From the NCBI GenBank assembly GCA_002387205.1, contig DGLA01000001.1:124001-188000 (forward strand): a stretch of 64,000 bases of DNA, given 5' to 3'. This DNA is from Stutzerimonas stutzeri. Its GTDB lineage: Bacteria; Pseudomonadota; Gammaproteobacteria; Pseudomonadales; Pseudomonadaceae. Below, in pieces: positions 26,278 to 33,804 of the stretch. The position numbers were made by a program, and so were the translations under genes. Under the pieces are notes generated by a model. That model searched no databases. It saw only the letters and a list, made by a program, of their open reading frames with translations, and was not told the DNA's origin. The first letter of the stretch is position 1. Each line of letters starts with the position of its first letter.

Positions 26278-26481
26278 ATGCTCAAGGTGGCGATTGTTCT
26301 GTTGTTAGTAGCCACGCTGGTCAGTCTGTTCAGTGGTCTGTTCTTTCTGGTCAGGGACGAGGGCCGCACATCACGCGTGCTCACCGCCCTCTTCGTTCGT
26401 GTCTCCCTTACCGCGTTGACGGTTGCCCTGATCGCCTGGGGCTTTTATTCCGGGCAGCTACAGCCCGGTTTCGGCGCCTGA
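26278..26481 (+). CDS. DUF2909 twin-transmembrane small protein
   Basis: A 67-residue protein that is almost entirely two hydrophobic helices (LKVAIVLLLVATLVSLFSGLFFLV and VSLTALTVALIAWGFYSG), joined by the basic loop RDEGRTSRV. This matches the twin-TM DUF2909 family kept in this position within pseudomonad oxidase clusters. It is the only plus-strand gene in the block. It stops 3 bp before the end of cox3, which runs convergently. The function is unknown; an accessory role to the oxidase is inferred. Confidence 0.85.
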   Translation: MLKVAIVLLLVATLVSLFSGLFFLVRDEGRTSRVLTALFVRVSLTALTVALIAWGFYSGQLQPGFGA

Positions 26482-26484
26482 TCG

Positions 26485-27384
26485 CTAGATCACATAGACG
26501 AAAACGAACAGGCCAATCCACACCACGTCCACGAAGTGCCAGTACCAGGCGGCCGCCTCGAAACCGAAATGCTGCTCTGGCGTGAAGTGGCCGCGAAAGC
26601 TGCGCACCAGCATCACCGTCAGGATGATCGCGCCCATGGTCACATGAGCGCCGTGGAAACCCGTCAGCATGAAGAAAGTCGCGCCGTAGATGCCCGAGCC
26701 CAGCGTCAGCCCGAGTTCGGTATAGGCATGGATGTACTCTTCGATCTGCAGGGTCAGGAAGGTCGCGCCCAGCAGCACGGTCAGGCCAAGGCCGAGCTTG
26801 AGCTGCTTGCGGTTGCCCTTGCGCAGCGCATGGTGCGCCCAGGTCAGGGTGAAGCTGGACGTCACCAGCAAGATGGTGTTGATCAGCGGCAGGCCCCAGG
26901 GACTGATGGTGCCCTCGGGGGCAGGATAGACACTGGGATCGGGATTGTTCAGCAGCGGCCAGCTGTATTCGAAGTTCGGCCAGAGCATGGCGCTGACGCC
27001 CTTGTCACCGTCACCGTCGAGCCAGGGGCCGACCCAGTAGCGGATGTAGAACAGCACGCCAAAGAAGGCGAGAAAGAACATCACCTCGGAAAAGATGAAC
27101 CAGCTCATGCCCCAGCGGAACGAGCGATCCATCTGCGCGCTGTACAAACCCGCCCGGCCTTCACGTACCACCGACCCGAACCAGCCGAACATCATGTAGG
27201 CAATCAGCAGTGCGCCGACAAAGAAGATCACCGGGCCGCTGATCTCGTCGCGGCCGGCCTTGAGGTCATTGAACCAGCTACCCAGCCCGAACACGGTGGT
27301 CAGCAGCGCCACGGTCCCGACGATGGGCCATTTGCTCTGGGCGGGAACGTAGTAGTGCTCGTGCGTGGTGGTCTGTTGGCTCAT
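26485..27384 (-). CDS. ctaE: Cytochrome c oxidase subunit III
   Basis: A 299-residue inner-membrane subunit with about seven helices. Family features include WFIFSEVMFFLAFFGVLFY, WAHHALRKGN, LTGFHGAHVTMGA and the C-terminal AAAWYWHFVDVVWIGLFVFVYV. An AGAGGAG site lies before ATG 27384, which overlaps the ctaG stop by 4 nt. It is part of the cox2-cox1-ctaG-cox3 transcript. Confidence 0.96.
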   Translation of the reverse strand: MSQQTTTHEHYYVPAQSKWPIVGTVALLTTVFGLGSWFNDLKAGRDEISGPVIFFVGALLIAYMMFGWFGSVVREGRAGLYSAQMDRSFRWGMSWFIFSEVMFFLAFFGVLFYIRYWVGPWLDGDGDKGVSAMLWPNFEYSWPLLNNPDPSVYPAPEGTISPWGLPLINTILLVTSSFTLTWAHHALRKGNRKQLKLGLGLTVLLGATFLTLQIEEYIHAYTELGLTLGSGIYGATFFMLTGFHGAHVTMGAIILTVMLVRSFRGHFTPEQHFGFEAAAWYWHFVDVVWIGLFVFVYVI

Positions 27385-27962
27385 TGCAGACTCCTCTTGG
27401 CCACCGCCTGAGACGCCTGAGAAACGACGGCGACGGGAGGTTGGCGAGACGTGATGTCGAACAGGGTGTAAGCGAGCGTCAGGTGACGCACATCCGCAGG
27501 CAGATCACGATCGACGATGAAACGCACCGGCATTTCGATGCGCTCACCGGGTTGCAGCACTTGCTGGGTAAAGCAGAAGCATTCGGTCTTGTGGAAATAG
27601 GCGGCGGCCTTGGACGGCGACACACTGGGCACTGCCTGGGCGGTCATTGGTTTGCCCGTCGGGTTGTAGGCGATAAAGCGCATTTCACGGCTGGAGCCGG
27701 GATGAACGCTGAGCTGGTCAGCCACCGGCTTGAATTCCCAGACCATCCCCGATGCGTTGGTGGCGAGAAACTGCACCCGCACCTCTCGCGCCTCGTCTGC
27801 GGTCTGGGCGCCTTCGTAGGCGCCAGCCGTCTTGCCGTTGATACCGAAGGCCTTGCACATGACGTCGTAGATCGGCACCAGCGCGAAGCCGAACGCGAAC
27901 ATCGCCACGACCACCAAGAGCAGGCGGCGGACCAGTTGCGCCAGGGTCAGATCGGTTTTCAT
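27381..27962 (-). CDS. ctaG: Cytochrome oxidase copper chaperone CtaG (Cox11)
   Basis: A 193-residue protein with one N-terminal helix (LLLVVVAMFAFGFALVPIY) and a periplasmic immunoglobulin-like domain. The domain carries the CuB-delivery motif KTECFCFTQQ (Cys-Phe-Cys). It supplies copper to the CuB site of subunit I. Its stop overlaps the cox3 start. Confidence 0.95.
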   Translation of the reverse strand: MKTDLTLAQLVRRLLLVVVAMFAFGFALVPIYDVMCKAFGINGKTAGAYEGAQTADEAREVRVQFLATNASGMVWEFKPVADQLSVHPGSSREMRFIAYNPTGKPMTAQAVPSVSPSKAAAYFHKTECFCFTQQVLQPGERIEMPVRFIVDRDLPADVRHLTLAYTLFDITSRQPPVAVVSQASQAVAKRSLQ

Positions 27963-28103
27963 GGGTGGGCTCTCGCAAAGACGACAAAAGCGCTGAAGGC
28001 TGAACGCGAAAGCCGGTCAGCCACCATCGTCCGCAGTATCGAGCTCGCCCGCGGACCCTTATATCTCAACCACGCGGCAGCAAAGCCCGCCGCCACGCCT
28101 CGT

Positions 28104-28127
28104 CCAGCCTCCAGCCTCCAGCCTCCA
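28104..28127. repeat. Seven-base tandem repeat
   Basis: CCAGCCT occurs three times head to tail, with the start of a fourth copy (CCA), in the 171-bp gap between cox1 and ctaG. Its length is likely to vary between strains. No gene is visible in that gap. Confidence 0.75.
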
Positions 28128-28133
28128 ATGGCC

Positions 28134-29765
28134 TTAATCATCATGTTTGGGCCCCGTGCGGTGCTCATGCAATTCTTCCAGGCTCGGGGGCACGCTGAAG
28201 GTGTGGTACGGCGCTGGTGACGGCACGCTCCACTCCAGCCCTTCGGCGCCATCCCAGGGCTTGGCCGCAGCAGCCGGGCCTCCCCGGATGCACTTGATGA
28301 CGATGAACAGGAAGAGGAGCTGCGTCGCCCCGAACATGAAGGCGCCGATGCTGGAGACCATGTTGAAGTTGGCGAACATCATGTTGTAGTCCGGGATCCG
28401 CCGCGGCATGCCGGCCAGCCCGACAAAGTGCATCGGGAAGAACGCCAGGTTCATGCCGACGAAACTCATCCAGAAATGCAGCTTGGCGAGGGTTTCGTCG
28501 TACATGTGCCCGGTCCATTTCGGCAGCCAGTAGTACGCCGAGGCGAAGATGCCGAAGATCGCGCCCGGCACCAGCACGTAGTGGAAGTGCGCCACCACGA
28601 AGTAGGTGTCGTGGTACTGGAAGTCCGCCGGCGCGATCGCCAGCATCAATCCGGAGAACCCGCCGATGGTGAACAGGATGACGAAGGCCACCGCGAACAG
28701 CATCGGCGCCTCGAAGGTCAGCGAGCCGCGCCACATGGTTGACACCCAGTTGAACACCTTCACCCCGGTGGGCACCGCGATCAGCATGGTGGCGTACATG
28801 AAGAACAGCTCACCGGTCAGCGGGATGCCAACGGTGAACATGTGGTGCGACCAGACGATGAACGAGAGAAAGGCGATGGCGCCAGTGGCGTAGACCATCG
28901 AGGTGTAGCCGAACAGTGGCTTGCGGCTGAAGGCCGGGATGATCGAGCTGACCGCGCCGAACGCCGGCAGGATCATGATGTACACCTCGGGATGACCGAA
29001 GAACCAGAACACGTGCTGGAACAGCACCGGGTCGCCGCCGCCGGCCGCGCTGAAGAAGCTGGTGCCGAAGTGGATGTCCATCAGCATCATGGTCACCACG
29101 CCGGCCAGCACCGGCATCACTGCGATCAGCAGGAAGGCGGTGATCAGCCATGTCCAGACGAACAGGGGCATCTTCATCAGCGTCATGCCGGGGGCGCGCA
29201 GGTTGAGCACCGTGGCGACCACGTTGATCGCACCCATGATCGAGCTGATGCCCATCAGGTGGATGGCGAAGATGAAGAAGGTCACCGATTCGGGTGCATA
29301 GGTGGTCGACAGCGGTGCGTAGAAGGTCCAGCCGAAATTCGGCCCGCCGCCCTCCATGAACAGCGTCGAGACGAGCAGGCCAAACGCGGCGGGCAGCAGC
29401 CAGAAGCTGAAGTTGTTCATCCGCGGCAGGGCCATGTCCGGCGCGCCGATCATCAGCGGAATCATCCAGTTGGCCAGGCCAACGAAGGCCGGCATCACCG
29501 CGCCGAAGACCATGATCAGGCCGTGCATGGTGGTCATCTGGTTGAAGAACTCGGGCTGCACGATCTGCAGGCCCGGCTGGAACAGCTCGGCGCGAATCAC
29601 CATTGCCATCGAGCCGCCCAGCAGGAACGCGCAGAAGCTGAACCACAGGTACATCGAGCCGATGTCCTTGTGGTTGGTGGTCAGCAGCCAGCGTGAGAGG
29701 CCCTTGGCCGGGCCGTGGTGATGGTCATGCTCGGCATGACCATGATCGTCGATCACTGCACTCAT
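28134..29765 (-). CDS. ctaD: Cytochrome c oxidase subunit I
   Basis: The catalytic subunit carrying low-spin heme a and the heme a3-CuB centre, with twelve helices. The 543 residues include the CuB/Tyr segment HVFWFFGHPEVYIMILPAFG (Glu of the D-channel), the HH pair in VWSHHMFTVG, the K-channel lysine in SRKPLFGYTSM and the heme ligands in YFVVAHFHYVL. The N-terminus is His-rich (HGHAEHDHHHG). GTG 29768 is possible, but ATG 29765 is preferred. It lies 12 bp after cox2. Confidence 0.97.
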   Translation of the reverse strand: MSAVIDDHGHAEHDHHHGPAKGLSRWLLTTNHKDIGSMYLWFSFCAFLLGGSMAMVIRAELFQPGLQIVQPEFFNQMTTMHGLIMVFGAVMPAFVGLANWMIPLMIGAPDMALPRMNNFSFWLLPAAFGLLVSTLFMEGGGPNFGWTFYAPLSTTYAPESVTFFIFAIHLMGISSIMGAINVVATVLNLRAPGMTLMKMPLFVWTWLITAFLLIAVMPVLAGVVTMMLMDIHFGTSFFSAAGGGDPVLFQHVFWFFGHPEVYIMILPAFGAVSSIIPAFSRKPLFGYTSMVYATGAIAFLSFIVWSHHMFTVGIPLTGELFFMYATMLIAVPTGVKVFNWVSTMWRGSLTFEAPMLFAVAFVILFTIGGFSGLMLAIAPADFQYHDTYFVVAHFHYVLVPGAIFGIFASAYYWLPKWTGHMYDETLAKLHFWMSFVGMNLAFFPMHFVGLAGMPRRIPDYNMMFANFNMVSSIGAFMFGATQLLFLFIVIKCIRGGPAAAAKPWDGAEGLEWSVPSPAPYHTFSVPPSLEELHEHRTGPKHDD

Positions 29766-29777
29766 CACCTGATCCTC

Positions 29778-30911
29778 TTACTGGGTGGCTTCTTCGGCCT
29801 GTTTGAAGACGAGCACGTCTTTCGGCGTGACCATGTCGCCTGTGTCGTTACCCCAGGCATGGCGCTCGTAGGTCACGACGGCGGCAAGGTCGACTTCCGA
29901 CAACTGCGGGCCGAACGCTGGCATGGCGGTGCCCGGCGAGCCTTTGACGACGATGCTGATGTGGTTTTCCGCATCGCCCGTGGCGATCGGCGAGCCCTTG
30001 AGCGCCGGGAACATCGGTGGCAGCCCTTCGCCCGAAGCCTGGTGACAGGAGGCACAGTTGGTCTGGTAGACCTTCTCGCCGCGAGCGGTCAGTTCTTCCA
30101 GCGTCCACTCCTTGCTGGTCAGCTCGGCGAGCTTGGCGGCCTCGGCTTTCTTCTCGCCGAGCCAGGTGGCGTAGTCCTCCTGGGATTTCACTTCGACGAC
30201 CACCGGCATGAAGCCATGATCCTTGCCGCACAGCTCGGTGCACTGCCCGCGGTAGATGCCGGGCTCCTCGACACGGGTCCAGGATTCGTTGATGAAACCG
30301 GGGATAGCGTCCTTTTTCACCGCGAGATCCGGCACCCACCAGGAATGGATGACGTCCGCCGCGGTGATCAGAAAGCGCACCTTGGCGCCCTGCGGGATCA
30401 CCAGCGGCTCGTCCACTTCCAGCAGGTAGTGTTCGCCTTTGGGGGCCAGGTTGTTGATCTGGTCGCGCGGAGTGGTGAGGTTGCTGAAGAACTCGACGTC
30501 CTCACCCAGGTATTTGTAGTGCCACTTCCACTGGTAGCCGGTGATCTGGATATCGACGTCCGACTCACTGGAATCGTAGATGTGAATCAGCGTGCGGGTC
30601 GCGGGCACCGCCATGCCGATCAGGATCAGCAGGGGGATGATGGTCCAGAGCACCTCGACCTTGGTGTTCTCATGGAAGTGCGCCGACTCCAGTCGCCTGG
30701 ACCGGCGGTGGGCGAACATCGACCAGAACATCACCGCGAACACCAGCACGCCGATGATCACGCAGATCCAGAAGATGGTCATGTGCAGATCGAAAACGGA
30801 GTGACTGACGTCTGTGGCACCGGCGCGCATATTCACGTCCCAGGCCGCCTGCGCCTGACCGAATAGCGAACACAGTCCAATCCCCATCCAGGCTCGTGGA
30901 TGTCGCGACAT
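29778..30911 (-). CDS. ctaC: Cytochrome c oxidase subunit II with fused cytochrome c domain (caa3 type)
   Basis: The 377 residues start with a signal-like segment, then two membrane helices (about 42-110) and the periplasmic CuA domain (TAADVIHSWWVPDL ... GQCTELCGKDHGFMPVVVEV) with its Cys, His and Met ligands. A C-terminal cytochrome c domain (about 285-377) carries the heme motif CASCH and a later Met in GTAMPAFG. The fused heme c marks a caa3-type oxidase, in which electrons pass from cytochrome c to this domain and then to CuA. AAGGGGA precedes ATG 30911. Confidence 0.97.
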   Translation of the reverse strand: MSRHPRAWMGIGLCSLFGQAQAAWDVNMRAGATDVSHSVFDLHMTIFWICVIIGVLVFAVMFWSMFAHRRSRRLESAHFHENTKVEVLWTIIPLLILIGMAVPATRTLIHIYDSSESDVDIQITGYQWKWHYKYLGEDVEFFSNLTTPRDQINNLAPKGEHYLLEVDEPLVIPQGAKVRFLITAADVIHSWWVPDLAVKKDAIPGFINESWTRVEEPGIYRGQCTELCGKDHGFMPVVVEVKSQEDYATWLGEKKAEAAKLAELTSKEWTLEELTARGEKVYQTNCASCHQASGEGLPPMFPALKGSPIATGDAENHISIVVKGSPGTAMPAFGPQLSEVDLAAVVTYERHAWGNDTGDMVTPKDVLVFKQAEEATQ

Positions 30912-31131
30912 TGCGGGTTCCCCTTATGGTTCTTGTTATCCCGCCGACCGCCTGTCCGGCCGCAGAGCTGGCAACTGCCCGCTACGATGGCCTGACCACG
31001 CTCCGATCTGGCTCCCCCCGATTCATGGTTGCCAGTCCTCGCTTTGCACGCGCAGTCGGATTCGATCAATACGCTTACGATCGGAGTATAGACAGCGAAT
31101 GAAGAACGGCAATTTCGTCACCCCGTTGGGT

Positions 31132-31386
31132 TCAGGCGCTCGCCTGCGCCTCCGTGGAGTGCTCATTTTTCTTCACCCCGCGGATGTTCATAGCCGCCAG
31201 ACATATCTGCAGCGTAATCAACGCCCAGGCCTCGGCGTACAGGCCCCAGACCACCCAGAGCAGGTTGCTCAGCAGAAAGCACCAGAACCCTACCGTGCGT
31301 CGGCCGGGCTTCAGTGAGCCGATCAGCCACGCCGCCAGCACCGTGATTACCATTGCCGGCCATTGAAGAAAATCGATCCAATCCAC
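31132..31386 (-). CDS. Small two-helix membrane protein, function unknown
   Basis: An 84-residue protein with three hydrophobic stretches (LQWPAMVITVLAAWLIGSLK, TVGFWCFLLSNLLWVVWGLY, AWALITLQICLAAMNIRG) and a charged C-terminus. The start is set by the ribosome site: GGAGG lies at the right distance before GTG 31386, whereas the TTG at 31404 has none. It is on the same strand as and upstream of cox2, 220 bp away. It resembles small uncharacterised proteins at this place in pseudomonads; no function can be given. Confidence 0.7.
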   Translation of the reverse strand: MDWIDFLQWPAMVITVLAAWLIGSLKPGRRTVGFWCFLLSNLLWVVWGLYAEAWALITLQICLAAMNIRGVKKNEHSTEAQASA

Positions 31387-31500
31387 CTTGCCTCCAGGAT
31401 GCAAATGCGCACCGGACCATACCGGCGCCGCAGCGATACCTGGATTGGTGCCCGGCGCGCTTCCTATAGTTCCGGTTAGCCGCCCTGCGGTACGCGCTGG

Positions 31501-32565
31501 TTAGAGCAGGTTCATCTGCTGCCCTGGCGGCGCGAAACGGCTGCAGTCCAGCCCGTAGTTCTGGTCCCGGCGGTTGTAGCCCAGCCGCTTGCAGGCCAGT
31601 TGAAAGCGCTGGGCGAGCAGCTGGGCGAACTGCCCTTCGCCGCGCATGCGGCTGCCGAAACGGCTGTCGTAATCTTTGCCGCCCCGTGACTGCCGCACCA
31701 GGCTCATGACGTGAGCGGCACGTTGCGGGAAATGCTCCTGCAGCCATTCATCGAAAAGGGTCGCCACTTCATGGGGCAACCGCAGCAAGACATAACCAGC
31801 TGACCGCGCGCCGGCCTCCCGCGCGGCTTCGAGCATGCGCTCGAGCTCCATGTCATTGATCATCGGAATCATCGGCGCGCACATCACGCTGACCGGCACG
31901 CCTGCCTCGTTCAGCGAGCGCAGCACGCGAAGTCGCGCCGAGGGCGAGGCCGCACGCGGTTCCATGATGCGCTTGAGCTCGTCATCCAGGGTGGTCAGGC
32001 TGACCGAGACGCTGACCAGTCGCTGCTCGGCCAGCGGCACCAGCAGGTCCAGATCGCGCAGCACCAATGAACCCTTGGTGATGATGTGCACCGGGTGCTT
32101 GAAGCGCAGCAGGATTTCCAGCGCACGGCGGGTCAGCTGCTGTTCGCGTTCGATGGGCTGATAGGCATCGGTGTTGACCCCAAGCGCGATCGGCTGCGGC
32201 ACGTAGCCGGGCTTGCTCAGCTCCTGCTCGAGGCGTTCGGCCAGGTTGGTCTTGGCGATCAGCCTCGTCTCGAAATCGATACCCGGCGACATGTCCCAAT
32301 AGGCGTGGCTGGGCCGCGCAAAACAATATATGCAGCCATGCTCGCAGCCTCGATAGGGATTGACCGAGCGATCGAAGCCGACGTCCGGCGACTGGTTGCG
32401 GGTGAGCACAGTCTTGGCCGTCTCGAACCGTACCTCGGTGGCGCGCGTCGGCGGCACGTCCTGTTCCCAGCCGTCGTCATAAGCCTCGCTGCGGGTCGGG
32501 GCGAAACGGTTGTCTGGGTTGATGGCGGTGCCGCGGCCGCGCGGCGTGCTATTCGGCGGGAACAT
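31501..32565 (-). CDS. Radical SAM protein of the PA0069 / spore-photoproduct-lyase-like family
   Basis: A 354-residue protein with the radical SAM cluster motif Cys74-x3-Cys78-x2-Cys81 in NPYRGCEHGCIYCFARP. SAM-binding regions follow (LGVNTDAYQPIER, HIITKGSLVLRDLDLL). Its natural substrate is unknown; relatives are annotated as DNA-repair-like photoproduct lyases. The gene is preceded by a LexA-type operator at 32583-32598, 18 bp before ATG 32565, so it is probably SOS-induced. From memory the P. aeruginosa homologue PA0069 belongs to the LexA regulon, which supports a DNA-damage role. Confidence 0.9.
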   Translation of the reverse strand: MFPPNSTPRGRGTAINPDNRFAPTRSEAYDDGWEQDVPPTRATEVRFETAKTVLTRNQSPDVGFDRSVNPYRGCEHGCIYCFARPSHAYWDMSPGIDFETRLIAKTNLAERLEQELSKPGYVPQPIALGVNTDAYQPIEREQQLTRRALEILLRFKHPVHIITKGSLVLRDLDLLVPLAEQRLVSVSVSLTTLDDELKRIMEPRAASPSARLRVLRSLNEAGVPVSVMCAPMIPMINDMELERMLEAAREAGARSAGYVLLRLPHEVATLFDEWLQEHFPQRAAHVMSLVRQSRGGKDYDSRFGSRMRGEGQFAQLLAQRFQLACKRLGYNRRDQNYGLDCSRFAPPGQQMNLL

Positions 32566-32582
32566 GGAAAGGCTCCGAAAGG

Positions 32583-32598
32583 CTGTATATGGATACAG
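32583..32598. promoter_or_regulatory. LexA box (SOS operator)
   Basis: CTGTATATGGATACAG matches the consensus CTGTATATATATACAG at 14 of 16 positions, with perfect CTG/CAG ends. It lies 18 bp upstream of the radical SAM gene start, over its expected promoter. Confidence 0.85.
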
Positions 32599-32740
32599 TA
32601 TCAGAGCCAGACCTCATATCGGCAACGCGGATATGCCCGCCCGTCGCCGCGGGGTGGATCGCGCCTCACCGAGCTGCCCCGCGGCAACAGTCGGAACACA
32701 GATCCCAAAGCAAACCTGTAGGCGCGAAAAAGCGATGCCT

Positions 32741-33508
32741 TCAGCCCAAAGGGCGTCGCACCTGCACCTTGCTGTACTCGGCTGCGCTACCGTAGCTGAG
32801 CAGGATTACGCCCCGTTTCGCCAACTCGCGGGCGCGCCAGTAGAGAAACAGGTCGGTGGGAAAGAAGCCGTCGCAGTGCCCCATCACCTCGGCCATGGCT
32901 CGGGCCAGCGGCATCCAGTCGTCGCGGCAGGCCGCTACCAGCTCGCGGTCAATCTGCGCATTGTCTTCACCAACGAAACGCCCGTCGACCCAGCGACGTA
33001 TCGCGGCGTTCTCCTCAACCGCAGCCCGCCACTGGCTGGCGAGATCAGCAGTGCGATCAGCATCGACGAGACGGGGCTGATAAAGCGCAGCCAGGGCATC
33101 CGGCGCATGCATGGACACTGCCATGCGCGTGCCGACTCGACTGTCACCGGTGCCGCATGCGACCTCGTGCAAAGGTATCGCAGATCCTTCCATAGCCGCG
33201 GCCACCCGCGCCAGCATTAACTGTTCAGAAGCGCTGTCGCCATGCCAGACCGTTATTTGCCGCGACTGGTCAGGTAGCCCCTCCAGCCATTCAGCATCAC
33301 TGGCAATGCCCGAGAAATCAGGCCGAGGCGTCAACCCGACAGGCCAGACGCCCTCCCAGAAGGCCACACGCGCAGCGCATGGTGGGGTTTCGATATCCTC
33401 GAGCGGCCCGACCGCCAAGTCGTCGCGCAGAACGCGGACTTCATTGCCCTCGGCCAACAGCTGCCGAACGCTGTCAGCGGCGAGATCGCCACAGGTGATA
33501 TGCCACAT
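32741..33508 (-). CDS. DUF1835/DUF3658 domain protein
   Basis: A 255-residue soluble protein beginning MWHITCGDLAADSVRQLL. It has the DUF1835 pattern (VLRDDLAVGPL ... FWEGVW) in the first 120 residues and a DUF3658-like C-terminal part (LVDADRTADLASQWRAAVEENAAIRRW). The biochemical role is unknown. It starts 17 bp after yheV on the same strand, so prlC, yheV and this gene form a likely operon. Confidence 0.82.
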   Translation of the reverse strand: MWHITCGDLAADSVRQLLAEGNEVRVLRDDLAVGPLEDIETPPCAARVAFWEGVWPVGLTPRPDFSGIASDAEWLEGLPDQSRQITVWHGDSASEQLMLARVAAAMEGSAIPLHEVACGTGDSRVGTRMAVSMHAPDALAALYQPRLVDADRTADLASQWRAAVEENAAIRRWVDGRFVGEDNAQIDRELVAACRDDWMPLARAMAEVMGHCDGFFPTDLFLYWRARELAKRGVILLSYGSAAEYSKVQVRRPLG

Positions 33509-33525
33509 GGCGATGCTCCAGCCGG

Positions 33526-33804
33526 TCAGTCGGGTTTTTTCTTCAGCTTCGGGTTGGGGAAGAACTGTACCGCCTGCACCTGCGGATCAGCCGCCTTCGG
33601 CTTGGCCTTGTTAACCCGCGTTCCCAGTTCCGAGGGCACGGATTGGCCCTGGGCATTGAGGGTGTCGGCGTAGCCGCACTCCACGCACTCGCGGTGCGGA
33701 ACGCCATTGACGTCCCACATCTTGATGCTGTCGCTGGCGCTGCACGCCGGGCACACGGCGCCGGCGATGAAGCGTTTGGTGGTCACTTTCGGCTCGTCGC
33801 TCAT
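33526..33804 (-). CDS. yheV: YheV family zinc-ribbon protein
   Basis: A 92-residue protein with a four-cysteine zinc ribbon, CPACSASDSIKMWDVNGVPHRECVECGYAD (CxxC at about 18-21 and 40-43), and a basic C-terminus (NPKLKKKPD). The function is unknown. Its ATG overlaps the prlC stop by 4 nt, the arrangement usual for yheV and prlC in gammaproteobacteria. Confidence 0.88.
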   Translation of the reverse strand: MSDEPKVTTKRFIAGAVCPACSASDSIKMWDVNGVPHRECVECGYADTLNAQGQSVPSELGTRVNKAKPKAADPQVQAVQFFPNPKLKKKPD

